From Hahnella aquatica (lineage in GTDB: Bacteria > Pseudomonadota > Gammaproteobacteria > Burkholderiales > Burkholderiaceae_A), in assembly GCA_965194505.1 (NCBI GenBank), contig OZ239144.1:992001-1056000 (forward strand): a stretch of DNA of 64,000 nt. The letters run 5' to 3'. The position numbers and the translations under genes are program-made. Each line of letters begins with the position of its first letter. The first letter of the stretch is position 1. The notes beneath the pieces were generated by a model, which ran no database searches, was not told the origin of the DNA, and worked only from the letters and a program-made list of their open reading frames with translations. Positions 50,078-60,207 of this stretch are shown piece by piece.

Positions 50078-52691
50078 GGCCAGCGCGCCCATCACAGCGG
50101 CCAGCGCCAAGGCCGCTGTGGCTGCTGCAAGACAACGCAACGCAGACGGTTGGGCTGCCAAGGGTCGGCCCATGGCACTCATGCGTCAGTTGGCCAGTGA
50201 GATCGACCACATCATCCTGGCACTCTGGTCGGATGCCAGCATGCGGGGCGCAAGCCTTCTGGCGGTGGGCGGCTATGGCCGCGGCGAGTTGGCGCCCTTC
50301 TCCGACATCGATCTGCTTGTATTGCTCGACGACCACACCGAGGCAGCCACCATCGAGGGGCCACTCTCCAAGTTCCTCACAAGCCTTTGGGACAGCGGCC
50401 TGGATGCAGGACACAGCCTTCGCAGCCTGGAAGACTGTGCCGTTCAGGCCTCGCAAGACCTCACCGTGGCCACAGCCCTCCTCGAGTCGCGGCTGATCAG
50501 TGGACGGCCTGAGATGCTCGAGCGGCTTCGGGCCCAGTGGCGAGGCGGTGTGGATCGGCATCGGTTCTCCGAGGGCAAGCTGCTGGAGATGCGCCAGCGG
50601 CACATCCGATTCCAAGACACCCCCTACGCCCTTGAGCCCAATGTCAAAGAAAGCCCCGGTGGACTTCGCGACCTGCAGGTGATCTCCTGGGTTGCCTCGG
50701 CCCATGGCCTTGGCAGGGGCTGGGGTGAACTCGCGCAGGCCGGGCTCATCACGGCGCATGAGGCCAGCCAGCTTCAGCAGCAGGAGCAGGTGCTGCTCAC
50801 CGTGCGGGCCCAGCTCCACCTGGCCGCCGGCCGTCGGGAGGACCGACTGGTCTTCGACCTACAAACATTGGTGGCCGAGCGCATGGGCTTTGAAGCCGCT
50901 GCCGGCAAACGAAAGAGCGAGGCCTTGATGCAGCGGTATTACCGCGCAGCCAAGCTTGTGCGCCAGGTGACCTCCATGCTGCTGGCCAACCTGGAGCCCC
51001 GAATGGTTCGGCCTGAGTCGGGCCAGCTCGACGTGCCAGCCCAACCAAGGCCACTCGATGACGACTTCTTTGAGATCCGTGGCCTCATCGACATCCACGA
51101 CGAGGCCCTCTTCACGCGCCGCCCGACCGCAATCCTTGAGGCCTTCGTCTGGCTGTGCAGCTCCTCGAGCCGGCGCGGCATGACGGCCCGAACCCTGCGT
51201 GCCCTCTGGAACGCCCGAGACCAGGTCAACCGGGGCTTCCGTGAGCAGCCTGCCCACCGGGCCTTGTTCCTCGAGATTCTCAAATCACCGCGGGGCATCG
51301 TGCATGCATTGCGGACCATGAACGACCTCGGCATCCTGGGCCGCCTCCTGCCGGTCTTTCGGCGGATCGTGGGTCAGATGCAGCACGACCTCTTCCATGT
51401 CTACACCGTCGACCAGCACATCCTGCAGGTGATTCGAAACCTTCGTCGATTCACCATGCCCGAGCATGCCCACGAGTTTCCATCGCTCACCGCGCTCATG
51501 TCAGGCTTTCAAGAGCCCTGGCGACTCTACCTGGCCGCCCTCTTCCACGACATTGCCAAAGGCCGCGGCGGGGACCACTCCGAGCTCGGCGAGGCCGAGG
51601 TGCGCCGATTCTGTCGGCAGTACGGGCTCGACCAGTCCACGGCCGACCTGCTCGCATTCCTGGTTCGACATCACCTCACGATGTCCTCCGTGGCCCAGAA
51701 GGAAGACCTCGCAGACCCCGAGGTGATCCGCCGTTTCGCCACCACCGTGGGCAGCGTCCATCGACTGCAGGCGCTGTATTTGCTCACGGTTGCAGACATC
51801 CGGGGCACCAGCCCAAAGGTCTGGAACAACTGGAAGGCCAAGCTGCTCGACGACCTCTTCAAGCAGACCCAGGCACTGCTGCTGCAGGCCGAGCCAGGCG
51901 GGGCCGCTGCAGTGCTGCCCGAGGACCAGACCCAGGCCAAACGTTCACAGGCCGAGCGCATCCTCATGCTCCATGCCCAAGACCTCGACCTCACTCGGCA
52001 GTTCTGGAATGGCCTGGACCTTCAATACTTCATGGCCCACTCGGCATCCGACATCGCCTGGCATGCGCGAGCACTCGCGCGCCGTGCGCCCCAGCAGCCG
52101 ACTGCGTTGGTGGTCTCGGCCCGGCAGTCCGAGGACACCGATGCCATTCAGGTGCTGGTCTACCAGCGCGATGAGCCCGCCCTCTTTGCCCGCATCACCG
52201 AATACCTCGATCGGCATGCCCTCCCGATTCTCGATGCGCGCATCTACACGACCCGTGGCGGGCATGTCCTCGATTCATTCTTGATTGACAGCAGCGGACT
52301 GGATGGCCACGAGCGGACCATGCTGAGCCTCATCGAGGCCGGCCTCTCCGAACATCTCACCCGCCGTGCCCCACTCGGGCCCCCCTCCGAAGGCCGGCGG
52401 TCTCGACTCTCCAAGCACTTTCCAGTGCACACCCAAGTCTCCATTTCGGGAGACGACGCGAGCCGCTACCTCACCCTGTCGATCACGACCACGGACCGCC
52501 CTGGCCTGCTCTATCGAATTGCAAGAACGCTCACGGATCACCAGGTCGAGTTGCGCTCAGCCCGCATCACGACCCTGGGCGAGCGGGTGGAGGACACTTT
52601 CTTGGTCACACCACAGAATCTGTCGACAGAGCGCGAACGCGTGGCACTCGAGGCGGCCCTGCTCCGCCTGCTCGAAGGCCAACGCCCCTAG
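50043..52691 (+). CDS. glnD: Bifunctional [protein-PII] uridylyltransferase/uridylyl-removing enzyme
   Basis: GlnD senses glutamine and adds UMP to, or removes it from, PII proteins, which control nitrogen assimilation. The 882 residues have the nucleotidyltransferase motif GGYGRGELAPFSDIDLLVL near residue 78. A central region is followed by the HD hydrolase domain (LFHDIAKGRGGDHSELG) and two C-terminal ACT domains (about 710-790 and 810-882; the last begins ITTTDRPGLLYRIARTL). The start lies within map. The stop overlaps that of the convergent galU by four bases. No PII gene is in the window. Confidence 0.95.
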   Translation: MAARPLSRSAAEASAPITAASAKAAVAAARQRNADGWAAKGRPMALMRQLASEIDHIILALWSDASMRGASLLAVGGYGRGELAPFSDIDLLVLLDDHTEAATIEGPLSKFLTSLWDSGLDAGHSLRSLEDCAVQASQDLTVATALLESRLISGRPEMLERLRAQWRGGVDRHRFSEGKLLEMRQRHIRFQDTPYALEPNVKESPGGLRDLQVISWVASAHGLGRGWGELAQAGLITAHEASQLQQQEQVLLTVRAQLHLAAGRREDRLVFDLQTLVAERMGFEAAAGKRKSEALMQRYYRAAKLVRQVTSMLLANLEPRMVRPESGQLDVPAQPRPLDDDFFEIRGLIDIHDEALFTRRPTAILEAFVWLCSSSSRRGMTARTLRALWNARDQVNRGFREQPAHRALFLEILKSPRGIVHALRTMNDLGILGRLLPVFRRIVGQMQHDLFHVYTVDQHILQVIRNLRRFTMPEHAHEFPSLTALMSGFQEPWRLYLAALFHDIAKGRGGDHSELGEAEVRRFCRQYGLDQSTADLLAFLVRHHLTMSSVAQKEDLADPEVIRRFATTVGSVHRLQALYLLTVADIRGTSPKVWNNWKAKLLDDLFKQTQALLLQAEPGGAAAVLPEDQTQAKRSQAERILMLHAQDLDLTRQFWNGLDLQYFMAHSASDIAWHARALARRAPQQPTALVVSARQSEDTDAIQVLVYQRDEPALFARITEYLDRHALPILDARIYTTRGGHVLDSFLIDSSGLDGHERTMLSLIEAGLSEHLTRRAPLGPPSEGRRSRLSKHFPVHTQVSISGDDASRYLTLSITTTDRPGLLYRIARTLTDHQVELRSARITTLGERVEDTFLVTPQNLSTERERVALEAALLRLLEGQRP

Positions 52692-53578
52692 AGCGACTCG
52701 CGCAGCCAGGCCTCGAACTGCGGGCCCTCCTCGACATGTCGCCGGGCCAGGGTGACAGTGGCCCGAAGGTAGCCCTGCTTGGAGCCACAGTCGAAACGGG
52801 TGCCATTGAATCGATAGGCCAAGACAGGCTCGTCGGTCAGGAGCTTCTGAATGGCATCGGTGAGCTGAATTTCGCCTCCCGCCCCGGGTGCCTGCTCGGC
52901 AAGAATGCCGAAAATGCGCGGCGTCAACAGATAGCGCCCCACCACGGCCAGGGTGGAGGGTGCGACATCGGGATGCGGCTTCTCGACAATGTCCGTAAGC
53001 CGCTCGGTGTTTCGACCCCAGGCCGAGCTCGCCACGATGCCGTAGCGGGAGGTGTCCTGGCGGGGAACATCCTGGACGGCCACAATGCTGGCACGATGCT
53101 CCTCGTAGAGTGCCGTCATCTGGGCCATCACCGGCTGGCCCGCCTCACCCACATCCATGAGGTCGTCGGCCAGAATGACCGCAAAGGGCTCATCGCCCAC
53201 CACGGGCCGGGCACACAGCACCGCATGGCCGAGTCCCAGGGCCTCGGGCTGACGAATGTAGATGCAATTGATGGTGGGGGGCGCCACGCTTCGAACCACC
53301 TCGAGCAGGGCCGCCTTGCCCTTGGCCTCCAGCTCTGCCTCGAGCTCATAGGCCTTGTCGAAGTGGTCCTCAATGGCCCGTTTGGATCGGCCCGTGATGA
53401 AGACCATCTCGGTGATGCCCGCCGCCGCAGCCTCCTCCACAGCGTACTGAATGAGTGGCTTGTCGACCACGGGCAGCATCTCCTTGGGACTCGCCTTCGT
53501 GGCCGGCAGGAAGCGGGTGCCAAGCCCAGCCACCGGAAACACGGCCTTGCGAACCAGGGCCGGTTGTTGTTTTGTCAT
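52688..53578 (-). CDS. galU: UTP-glucose-1-phosphate uridylyltransferase
   Basis: GalU makes UDP-glucose for polysaccharides, lipopolysaccharide core and osmoprotectants. The 296 residues begin with the nucleotide-binding loop FPVAGLGTRFLPATKA. KPLIQYAVEEAAAAG, FITGRSKRAIEDHFD and LADDLMD follow, with the metal-binding Asp in the last. It overlaps ligA by four bases and is the last gene of the smc-zipA-ligA-galU run. Confidence 0.96.
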   Translation of the reverse strand: MTKQQPALVRKAVFPVAGLGTRFLPATKASPKEMLPVVDKPLIQYAVEEAAAAGITEMVFITGRSKRAIEDHFDKAYELEAELEAKGKAALLEVVRSVAPPTINCIYIRQPEALGLGHAVLCARPVVGDEPFAVILADDLMDVGEAGQPVMAQMTALYEEHRASIVAVQDVPRQDTSRYGIVASSAWGRNTERLTDIVEKPHPDVAPSTLAVVGRYLLTPRIFGILAEQAPGAGGEIQLTDAIQKLLTDEPVLAYRFNGTRFDCGSKQGYLRATVTLARRHVEEGPQFEAWLRESL

Positions 53579-55635
53579 GTGTACTCCTTGAGCAGTGATT
53601 CGAATTCCTCTCCGGCCATGACCCTCACACCCAGTGCGGTTGCCTTCTCGAGCTTGCTGCCGGCTGCCTCGCCGGCCACCACCAGACTGGTCTTTGAGGA
53701 GACCGAGCCGACCACCTTACCACCCAGCCGAATCACGCCATTGCTCGCCTCATCACGTGAGAGCGTGGGCAGGGTGCCCGTGAGCACCACCGTCATGCCC
53801 TGAAACGGCTGGCCAGCCACGGCCGTGGCAGTGGCCTCATCGGGCAGCAGCCGAACCGAGGTTAAGAGGCGCTCAAGCATGGCCTGCTCCGCAGGCGACC
53901 TGAAGAAGGCATGCACCGCCTCGGCCACGACCGGGCCCACATCGGGCGCCGACTGCAGCGCCTCCATGCTCGCCTGCGAGAGGGCCGACAGCGTTCCAAA
54001 GGCCAGCGAGAGGTCCATCGCAGTTCGCTCACCCACGTGACGAATGCCCAGCGCAAACAGGAACCGAGAGAGCAAGGCCTCACGGGTGCGGTCGATGGCC
54101 TCCAGCAGGTTGCGGGCAGACTTCTCACCCATGCGATCAAGGCCGATGAGGTCCTCAAACCGAAGCTCATACAGGTCTGGCAGGCTCCGCACCAGGCCAG
54201 CATCGAAGAGCTGATCAATGAGCTTCTCACCGAGACCCTCGATGTCCATGGCCCGACGGCTCACGAAATGCTGCACGGCCTCCCGTTGCTGGGCCGGGCA
54301 GGTCTGCCGAGACGGACACCGGACCACTGCCTCCCCTGAGACTTGTTCCAAAGGCCCCTGGCACGACGGGCAATGGGACGGAAACTGAAACGGCTGAAGG
54401 CCCTCGGTCCGCCGCGAGAGCACCGGGCCCACCACCTCGGGAATGACATCGCCGGCCCGGCGCACCCAGACCACATCGCCCTCCCGAATGTCTTTTCTCG
54501 CGATCTCCCCCGCATTGTGCAAAGTGGCATTGCTCACCGACACGCCGCCCACCAGCACAGGCTCTAGACGCGCCACCGGCGTGAGTGCACCGGTCCGACC
54601 GACCTGCACCTCGATGGCGAGCAGCCGTGTCGTGACCTCCTGGGCGGGAAACTTATAAGCGGTAGCGAAGCGGGGTGCACGCGACACAAAGCCAGCCATC
54701 CGCTGGGCCACCACCGACTCTAGCTTGACCACGGCCCCATCAATCTCAAAGTCCAGGGATGCGCGATCGGACTCGAGACCTGCCAAAAACTGCAGCACGT
54801 CCTGGAGGCTCGCCTGCCGCACGCGCCGATCCGCAATGGGAATGCCCCAGCCCTGCAGTTGAAGCATCCAGTCCGAGTGATTGCTGGGGTCTGTCTCTGC
54901 GGCAGTCCACTCACCCAGGCCATAGGCCATGAAGCTCAGCGGACGTGCGGCGGTGATCGCGGGGTCGAGCTGGCGAAGGCTGCCTGCGGCCGCATTGCGC
55001 GGGTTCGCGAAGAGCTTCTCACCCAGCGCGAGCTGACGCGCGTTGATCTGGGTGAAGTCGGACTTGCGCATGAAGGCCTCACCGCGAACCTCGAGCACCG
55101 ATGGCCAGCCTTGCCCGGCCAGCTGCTGGGGAATACAGGCCATGGTGCGAACATTGGCCGTGACGTCTTCCCCCTGCGCGCCATCGCCGCGCGTGGCGGC
55201 CTCCACCAACTGGCCCGCCTCGTAGCGAAGGCTCAGCGCCAGGCCATCAATCTTGGGCTCAACCGCATACCGCAGCGGCCGGTGCTCTGCAGACACCAAC
55301 GCAGACAGGCGGGCATCAAAGCCCAGCAACGAGGCCTCATCGAACACGTTCTGCAACGACAGCATCGGCAGCCGATGGGCAACGGTTCGAAACTCCCGCC
55401 GGGCGGGGGCCCCAACACGCTCGGCGACCGATGAGATCGAACCCGACGGTGCGCCTGAGGCATTTACACCGAGCTGCGCCTCCAGGGCAGCAAGCCTGCG
55501 CACCATGGCGTCGTACTCCTGGTCGCTGATCTCTGGGTCGTCATCCTGGTGGTAGCGCAGTTGATGGCGGGCCACCTGCTCGGCCAGGCGACGTCGCTCC
55601 TCCTCGAGGGCGGCCGTCTCCGAGCCCGCAGTCAT
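53575..55635 (-). CDS. ligA: NAD-dependent DNA ligase
   Basis: LigA seals nicks in DNA with NAD+. The 686 residues contain an N-terminal Ia domain (RYHQDDDPEISDQEYD), the adenylation motif KIDG at 128-131 with nucleophile Lys128, and an OB fold. A four-Cys zinc finger (HCPSCQG and VRCPSRQTCPAQ), helix-hairpin-helix repeats and a C-terminal BRCT domain (GMTVVLTGTLPTLSRDEA) complete it. The start overlaps the zipA stop (ATGA). Confidence 0.97.
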   Translation of the reverse strand: MTAGSETAALEEERRRLAEQVARHQLRYHQDDDPEISDQEYDAMVRRLAALEAQLGVNASGAPSGSISSVAERVGAPARREFRTVAHRLPMLSLQNVFDEASLLGFDARLSALVSAEHRPLRYAVEPKIDGLALSLRYEAGQLVEAATRGDGAQGEDVTANVRTMACIPQQLAGQGWPSVLEVRGEAFMRKSDFTQINARQLALGEKLFANPRNAAAGSLRQLDPAITAARPLSFMAYGLGEWTAAETDPSNHSDWMLQLQGWGIPIADRRVRQASLQDVLQFLAGLESDRASLDFEIDGAVVKLESVVAQRMAGFVSRAPRFATAYKFPAQEVTTRLLAIEVQVGRTGALTPVARLEPVLVGGVSVSNATLHNAGEIARKDIREGDVVWVRRAGDVIPEVVGPVLSRRTEGLQPFQFPSHCPSCQGPLEQVSGEAVVRCPSRQTCPAQQREAVQHFVSRRAMDIEGLGEKLIDQLFDAGLVRSLPDLYELRFEDLIGLDRMGEKSARNLLEAIDRTREALLSRFLFALGIRHVGERTAMDLSLAFGTLSALSQASMEALQSAPDVGPVVAEAVHAFFRSPAEQAMLERLLTSVRLLPDEATATAVAGQPFQGMTVVLTGTLPTLSRDEASNGVIRLGGKVVGSVSSKTSLVVAGEAAGSKLEKATALGVRVMAGEEFESLLKEYT

Positions 55636-56507
55636 TGAAAGAGGCTCCTGGCCAATGGACCACCCGCGGGCACACCCGCCTGCAACAGCGCCTCGGCCCG
55701 CTGCCGAACCTGCTCCCGCACCAAGGCCATCGACTGCTCCGTGAGCACAAGGCCACGGTCATCGACAATGTCGGCGCCAATCGCATCGGCGAGGCTTCGC
55801 GCAGTCATCCCCATCTCCACGAAGGCCGACTCGGGGTCGTGCACGCGCGGCAAATCCAAGAGGAATGACAGCAGCAGCCCCTGGTCGGCGGGCATCGTGC
55901 TGAAGACCACCTGGCCGTCGGCATCGAGCATGGAGAAACGACCCTCACCCCGCAGGCTCAGCCCGAGCTGCTGGCAATAGGCCGAGAGGCTCTCGGCCGA
56001 TGGCGGCTCGTCGGACTGCAGGTGAAACATGAGCTGACCGTCGAGGTCGAGCAGCAGCGCCTCGGCCTCGCGCGCAGGCCGAACCAGGTCTGCGAAGCTC
56101 GGCAGTGCATCGGGGGCTTGGGCAAGGCCCTCGGCCTCCCAGGCTTGGATCTGACCCACCATGGCCTCATGGTCGTCGAGCGTGAGCCCCCCTTGGCGCG
56201 TGGCCAACGGCACGACCAGGCAGCCGGAGGAGTCCGACTCCATCAGGAGCCGGGCCGGCTTGGTGCCAATGCGCGCCGGACACACGAGGCCTTTGAGGGA
56301 TTGCGAGCCCATCGGCTCGAGCCAGACCGACCATTCCAGCCTCGGGTTCGGTGGCACAAACGGCGTGGGTTCCGCGCTCGGCGGCGTCTCGACGACGGGC
56401 TCTCGTCGAACGGGTGCGAGCAGGCGAAGACTGCGGCGCTCTCGCCAGTTGAAGATCAGCACGCCGGCCACCACCGCCAGACCGAGCAAGACCAACAGCC
56501 ACAACAC
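55632..56507 (-). CDS. zipA: Cell division protein ZipA
   Basis: ZipA anchors FtsZ to the inner membrane at the division site. The 291 residues have an N-terminal membrane helix (1-20) and a short basic and proline-rich linker. The C-terminal FtsZ-binding domain comes from about residue 140 (EAEALLLDLDGQLMF, AYCQQLGLSLRGEGRFSMLD, GLLLSFLLDLPRV). Sequence similarity in this family is low; position between smc and ligA strongly supports the call. It starts two bases after the smc stop. Confidence 0.88.
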   Translation of the reverse strand: MLWLLVLLGLAVVAGVLIFNWRERRSLRLLAPVRREPVVETPPSAEPTPFVPPNPRLEWSVWLEPMGSQSLKGLVCPARIGTKPARLLMESDSSGCLVVPLATRQGGLTLDDHEAMVGQIQAWEAEGLAQAPDALPSFADLVRPAREAEALLLDLDGQLMFHLQSDEPPSAESLSAYCQQLGLSLRGEGRFSMLDADGQVVFSTMPADQGLLLSFLLDLPRVHDPESAFVEMGMTARSLADAIGADIVDDRGLVLTEQSMALVREQVRQRAEALLQAGVPAGGPLARSLFQ

Positions 56508-56509
56508 GG

Positions 56510-59500
56510 CTAAGCCGCCTCTTGGACCAAGGCGTTGGCGGACTCGAGGTCGACGGCCACCAGCCTTGAGACGCCCTGCTCCTGCATGGTCACGCCAACG
56601 AGATGCTCCGCCAATCCCATGGCGATCTTGTTGTGGGTGATGAAAATGAATTGGGTCACCGCCGACATTTCCTTGATCAGGCCACAGAGCCGCTCGGTAT
56701 TCGGGTCATCGAGCGGTGCGTCCACCTCGTCGAGAAGGCAGAACGGTGCCGGGTTCAACTGGAACAAGGCGAAGACCAGGGCCGTGGCCGTCAGCGCCTT
56801 CTCGCCGCCCGAGAGCAGGTGAATCGTGGCGTTCTTCTTGCCCGGGGGCTGGGCCATGACCTGCACGCCGCTGTCGAGAATCTCCTCACCGGTGAGGACC
56901 AGCCTGGCCTCGCCGCCGCCAAAGAGCCGCGGGAAGAGGTCTGAGAAGTTCTGGTTCACCGTGTCGTAGGTGGACTGCAAGAGCGCCCGGCTTTCTCGGT
57001 CGATCTTGCGAATCGCATCTTCGAGTGTCTCCACGGCCGACAAGAGGTCTGCCGCCTGCGCATCGAGAAATCCCTTGCGCTCGCGCCCTTGCTCGAGCTC
57101 TTGGAGGGCGGCCAGGTTCACCGGGCCCAGGGCCTCGATCTCACGACCCAGCCGATTGATCTCGGTCTGTAGGGTGGACGGCCGTGGGAGGTCTGGCGGC
57201 GGCAGACCATTGGGCCACTGGCCCACCACAGCCTCCAGCGAAATCGACTGATCGGCCGTCTGCTGCTCGATCTGCTCGATCGTGGCCAAGGCTCCCGCAC
57301 GGGATGCATCGGCCTGCGAGAGCTGATCGCGGATGGGGATGGCCTGCCGCTCGAGCGAGAGCCGGTGCTCATCGAGCTGGCGAAGGTGGTGGGCGGCCTC
57401 ATCGGCCACGCGACGCGCATCCTGCAGGGCAGCCTCTCGGGCAACGCGCTCGGAGAGCTTGTGCTGAAGGGGGCTCTGGGCCAGGGCCTGCTCAGCAGCC
57501 GCCTGCTCGGCGGCCAACTGCGCCAGCCGCTCGCGCGACTCTTCCTGACGACGCGCCAGGTCTTCGAGCTGGTCTGACAGCCGATGCGTGCGTTCCTGAT
57601 TGGAGCGCTCTTGAAGCCGCTGCTCCTGCAGTTCGCGCTCAACGGCCGCACAGGCCGAGCGCAGCGAGGCCACGGTCTCGGCACTGCTGGCCTGTGTGGC
57701 AACCAGTTGACTCACCTGCGCTTCCAGGCCAGCGAGCAACTCGGACGAGGCGGACCGCTCGGCCGACAATGCGCGAAGGCGCTCGGCACAGGTCTCGAGG
57801 GCCGCCTGCCGCTCGGCCACGCCTCTGGCGAGGTCTTGCTCGGCCGACTCCAGGCGGGTTTGCTTCTCCTGCAGCCGAACGGCAGCCAGTTCCAATTCAT
57901 GGGCGCGCGCACGTGCACGCGTCTCTGATTCACCGGCCTGCTGTCGACCCTGACGGGCTGCAGTCAGACGGGCCTCGAGGTCTTTGAGCTGCCGGTCTGC
58001 CTCTTGAAAATGAATCTCTGCTGCGCGCTGGGCCCGCTCGAGGGAGGCCACGCGGTCTCTCAGTGCCAGCACATTCACCTGTGTGGCCGCGCTGCTGTCT
58101 CCGGATGCACCGGACAGGGTGACATGGTGGCGAGACACCTGATCGCCAGATCGGGTGACGAGGGTGAGGCCATCGGGCAGGCTCGCGCGCTGGGCCAGGG
58201 CCTCATCGAGCGACTCCGCCATGGCGAGCCCCGCCAACCAATGGCGGGCGGCCGAGGCGGCTGCATCATCGCCGAGCACCACGCTCGCCAACGGTTTCCA
58301 TGGTCCAGCAGGCTGGGCTCCAGACTGGGTCCCAGTGGCAGCGGCGGGCCCTTGACCATCGACCACATGCAGACGAGCGGGCGGCTTGAGGCCAGAGAGG
58401 GCTTGTGTGCGCTTTGCATCGGGCTGCAGCAGGGCGGCGCCCAGGCGATCGGCGAGCAGACCCCCAATGGCATCCTGCCAGCCATCGGCCACACGCAGGG
58501 CAGACCACAGCCGCCCCACCTGGCCCCAGGCCTGCTGCTCGAGCCAAGGGTCGAGCTGTTCATTGGCCTCGAGCTGCCGCAACAAATCACGCTGGGCATG
58601 CCACTGCGCAGCCGCTGCATCCTGTGCTGCTCGGGCCTGCGTCCAAGCCCCCTGGGCAGCCTCGTGGGCCAGGGCTGCTGTGTCGAGCGCTGACTGATGG
58701 CTGACCACCGCCGCAGCAGCCTGCTGGGCAAGGGCCTCTGCCTCGCGCTGCTGCGCAAGAATGGAGGCCAAGGCGGTCGGGTCGAGCCGCTCCATGGAGG
58801 CCCGCTCCTGCTCCAGGCGCTCGAGTTGTGCCTGCCAGTCGGACTGCTGCCGCTGAAGTTCTTGTTGCCGGGCATCGAGGGCCCGCGCATCGGCCTGGGC
58901 GGCCGCAAGCGTGGCCCGAGCCTCGGTGAGCCGGCCCTGCATCGCATCGAGCTCCGCCTCGTCTGGTGCCAGGGCTACACGCGCTGCCTGCGCCTTGGCA
59001 TCGAGCCGCTCACAGGCCGACTGACACTCGGCCAGGGCTGCCTGTGCTTGCGCAACGGCCTGTTGAATCTGTTCGGACTCCGCCAGCATGCCCTCGAGCG
59101 TGAGGGTCAGGACCTGGATGGCCGCCACCGCCTTGTCACGGCCCTGCACATGGCCGCGGTCTTCAGTCTCTTGGCGGGCAATGTCGGTGTTGATCTCATA
59201 CAGGCTCGCCTGGGCGGCCTGGGAGACCGCTTGGGCAGAATCAGCCGCCTGGCGGGCCTCTTCGAGCTGCCGCTCCTGAGAGCGGACGTCTGCCTGAAGG
59301 GCTTCGAGCGACGTTAACAGCCGCTGGCGTTCGGCCTCATGGGCCTCCAGGGCCACCTTGGACTCATGCCGACGAATGGCCAGCAGCAAAGACTGTTTGC
59401 CCGAGCGCTCCTCGGTCTTCTGTTGGTAGGTCGATGCAATCTCCGCCTGCCCCTCGAGCTGCTCGAGCCGGCCTTGCAGCTCGATGCGAATGTCATCCAC

Positions 59501-60079
59501 GCGGGAGAGATTCTCTTTGGCATCGGAGAGGCGGTGCTCGGTCTCACGGCGACGTTCGCGGTACTTGGACACGCCAGCGGCCTCCTCCAAGAACACGCGA
59601 AGCTCCTCGGGCTTGGATTCAATGACCCTGGAGATCATGCCCTGGCCGATGATGGCGTAGGCACGGGGGCCGAGGCCCGTGCCCAGGAAGACGTCGTAGA
59701 CATCCTTGCGCCGAACGGCCTGGCCATTGATCTGATAGGTGGACTGACCATCACGAGACAGCACACGCTTGACCGAGAGCTCTGCGAATCGGCCCCAGGG
59801 GCCGCCCAAGCGCCCCGCGCTGTTGTCGAAGATCAGTTCAACGCTGGCCCGACCCGCCGGCTTGCGGGCACCCGAGCCATTGAAAATGACGTCTTGCATG
59901 TTCTCGCCGCGCAGCTCGGCTGCGCGAGACTCGCCCAGCACCCAACGCACGGCATCGATCACATTGGACTTGCCGCATCCATTGGGGCCGACGATGCCCA
60001 CCAGTTGCCGCGAGACCTGCAGGCTGGTGGGATCGACGAAGGATTTGAAGCCGGAGAGGCGGAGTTGGGTGAGTCGCAC
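56510..60079 (-). CDS. smc: Chromosome segregation protein SMC
   Basis: SMC compacts and segregates chromosomes as a ring-shaped ATPase. The 1189 residues have an N-terminal ATPase half with Walker A GPNGCGKS at 31-38, and long Ala/Gln/Glu/Arg-rich coiled coils on both sides of a hinge near 520-660. The C-terminal half has the signature LLSGGEKALTATAL and Walker B PFCLLDEVDAPLD. The start is a GTG. ScpA and ScpB genes are not in this window. It is divergent from queF across 128 bases. Confidence 0.96.
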   Translation of the reverse strand: MRLTQLRLSGFKSFVDPTSLQVSRQLVGIVGPNGCGKSNVIDAVRWVLGESRAAELRGENMQDVIFNGSGARKPAGRASVELIFDNSAGRLGGPWGRFAELSVKRVLSRDGQSTYQINGQAVRRKDVYDVFLGTGLGPRAYAIIGQGMISRVIESKPEELRVFLEEAAGVSKYRERRRETEHRLSDAKENLSRVDDIRIELQGRLEQLEGQAEIASTYQQKTEERSGKQSLLLAIRRHESKVALEAHEAERQRLLTSLEALQADVRSQERQLEEARQAADSAQAVSQAAQASLYEINTDIARQETEDRGHVQGRDKAVAAIQVLTLTLEGMLAESEQIQQAVAQAQAALAECQSACERLDAKAQAARVALAPDEAELDAMQGRLTEARATLAAAQADARALDARQQELQRQQSDWQAQLERLEQERASMERLDPTALASILAQQREAEALAQQAAAAVVSHQSALDTAALAHEAAQGAWTQARAAQDAAAAQWHAQRDLLRQLEANEQLDPWLEQQAWGQVGRLWSALRVADGWQDAIGGLLADRLGAALLQPDAKRTQALSGLKPPARLHVVDGQGPAAATGTQSGAQPAGPWKPLASVVLGDDAAASAARHWLAGLAMAESLDEALAQRASLPDGLTLVTRSGDQVSRHHVTLSGASGDSSAATQVNVLALRDRVASLERAQRAAEIHFQEADRQLKDLEARLTAARQGRQQAGESETRARARAHELELAAVRLQEKQTRLESAEQDLARGVAERQAALETCAERLRALSAERSASSELLAGLEAQVSQLVATQASSAETVASLRSACAAVERELQEQRLQERSNQERTHRLSDQLEDLARRQEESRERLAQLAAEQAAAEQALAQSPLQHKLSERVAREAALQDARRVADEAAHHLRQLDEHRLSLERQAIPIRDQLSQADASRAGALATIEQIEQQTADQSISLEAVVGQWPNGLPPPDLPRPSTLQTEINRLGREIEALGPVNLAALQELEQGRERKGFLDAQAADLLSAVETLEDAIRKIDRESRALLQSTYDTVNQNFSDLFPRLFGGGEARLVLTGEEILDSGVQVMAQPPGKKNATIHLLSGGEKALTATALVFALFQLNPAPFCLLDEVDAPLDDPNTERLCGLIKEMSAVTQFIFITHNKIAMGLAEHLVGVTMQEQGVSRLVAVDLESANALVQEAA

Positions 60080-60103
60080 GGATCGTTGGTAGAAGGACGC
60101 TGC

Positions 60104-60114
60104 GCTATAATAGC
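60104..60114. promoter_or_regulatory. Palindromic, two-way -10 region between smc and queF
   Basis: GCTAT-A-ATAGC is an inverted repeat. It contains a perfect TATAAT on the plus strand (60106-60111) and TATTAT on the minus strand (60112-60107). Good -35 boxes are not obvious. It would give queF a leader of about 90 bases and smc one of about 20. Confidence 0.5.
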
Positions 60115-60192
60115 ACTCGGCAAGTCGTCCCTAAGTAGCGTCAAAAATCAGTAACTTACATTTAATTTCTACTAAAAATCAACAACGCACGG

Positions 60193-60206
60193 CTTTAAGG
60201 CCGATT
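60193..60206 (+). promoter_or_regulatory. Small hairpin over the queF ribosome binding site
   Basis: CGGC-TTTAAG-GCCG, just before the queF ATG, forms a four-pair stem whose loop and 3' arm include the AAGG ribosome binding site. The stem is short, so any effect on translation would be modest. Confidence 0.25.
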
Positions 60207-60207
60207 T

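Noticed and set aside
60115..60207. A preQ1 riboswitch before queF
   Set aside because: The leader is A-rich near the gene, but I could not find the GC stem and pairing tail of class I or a convincing class II fold.
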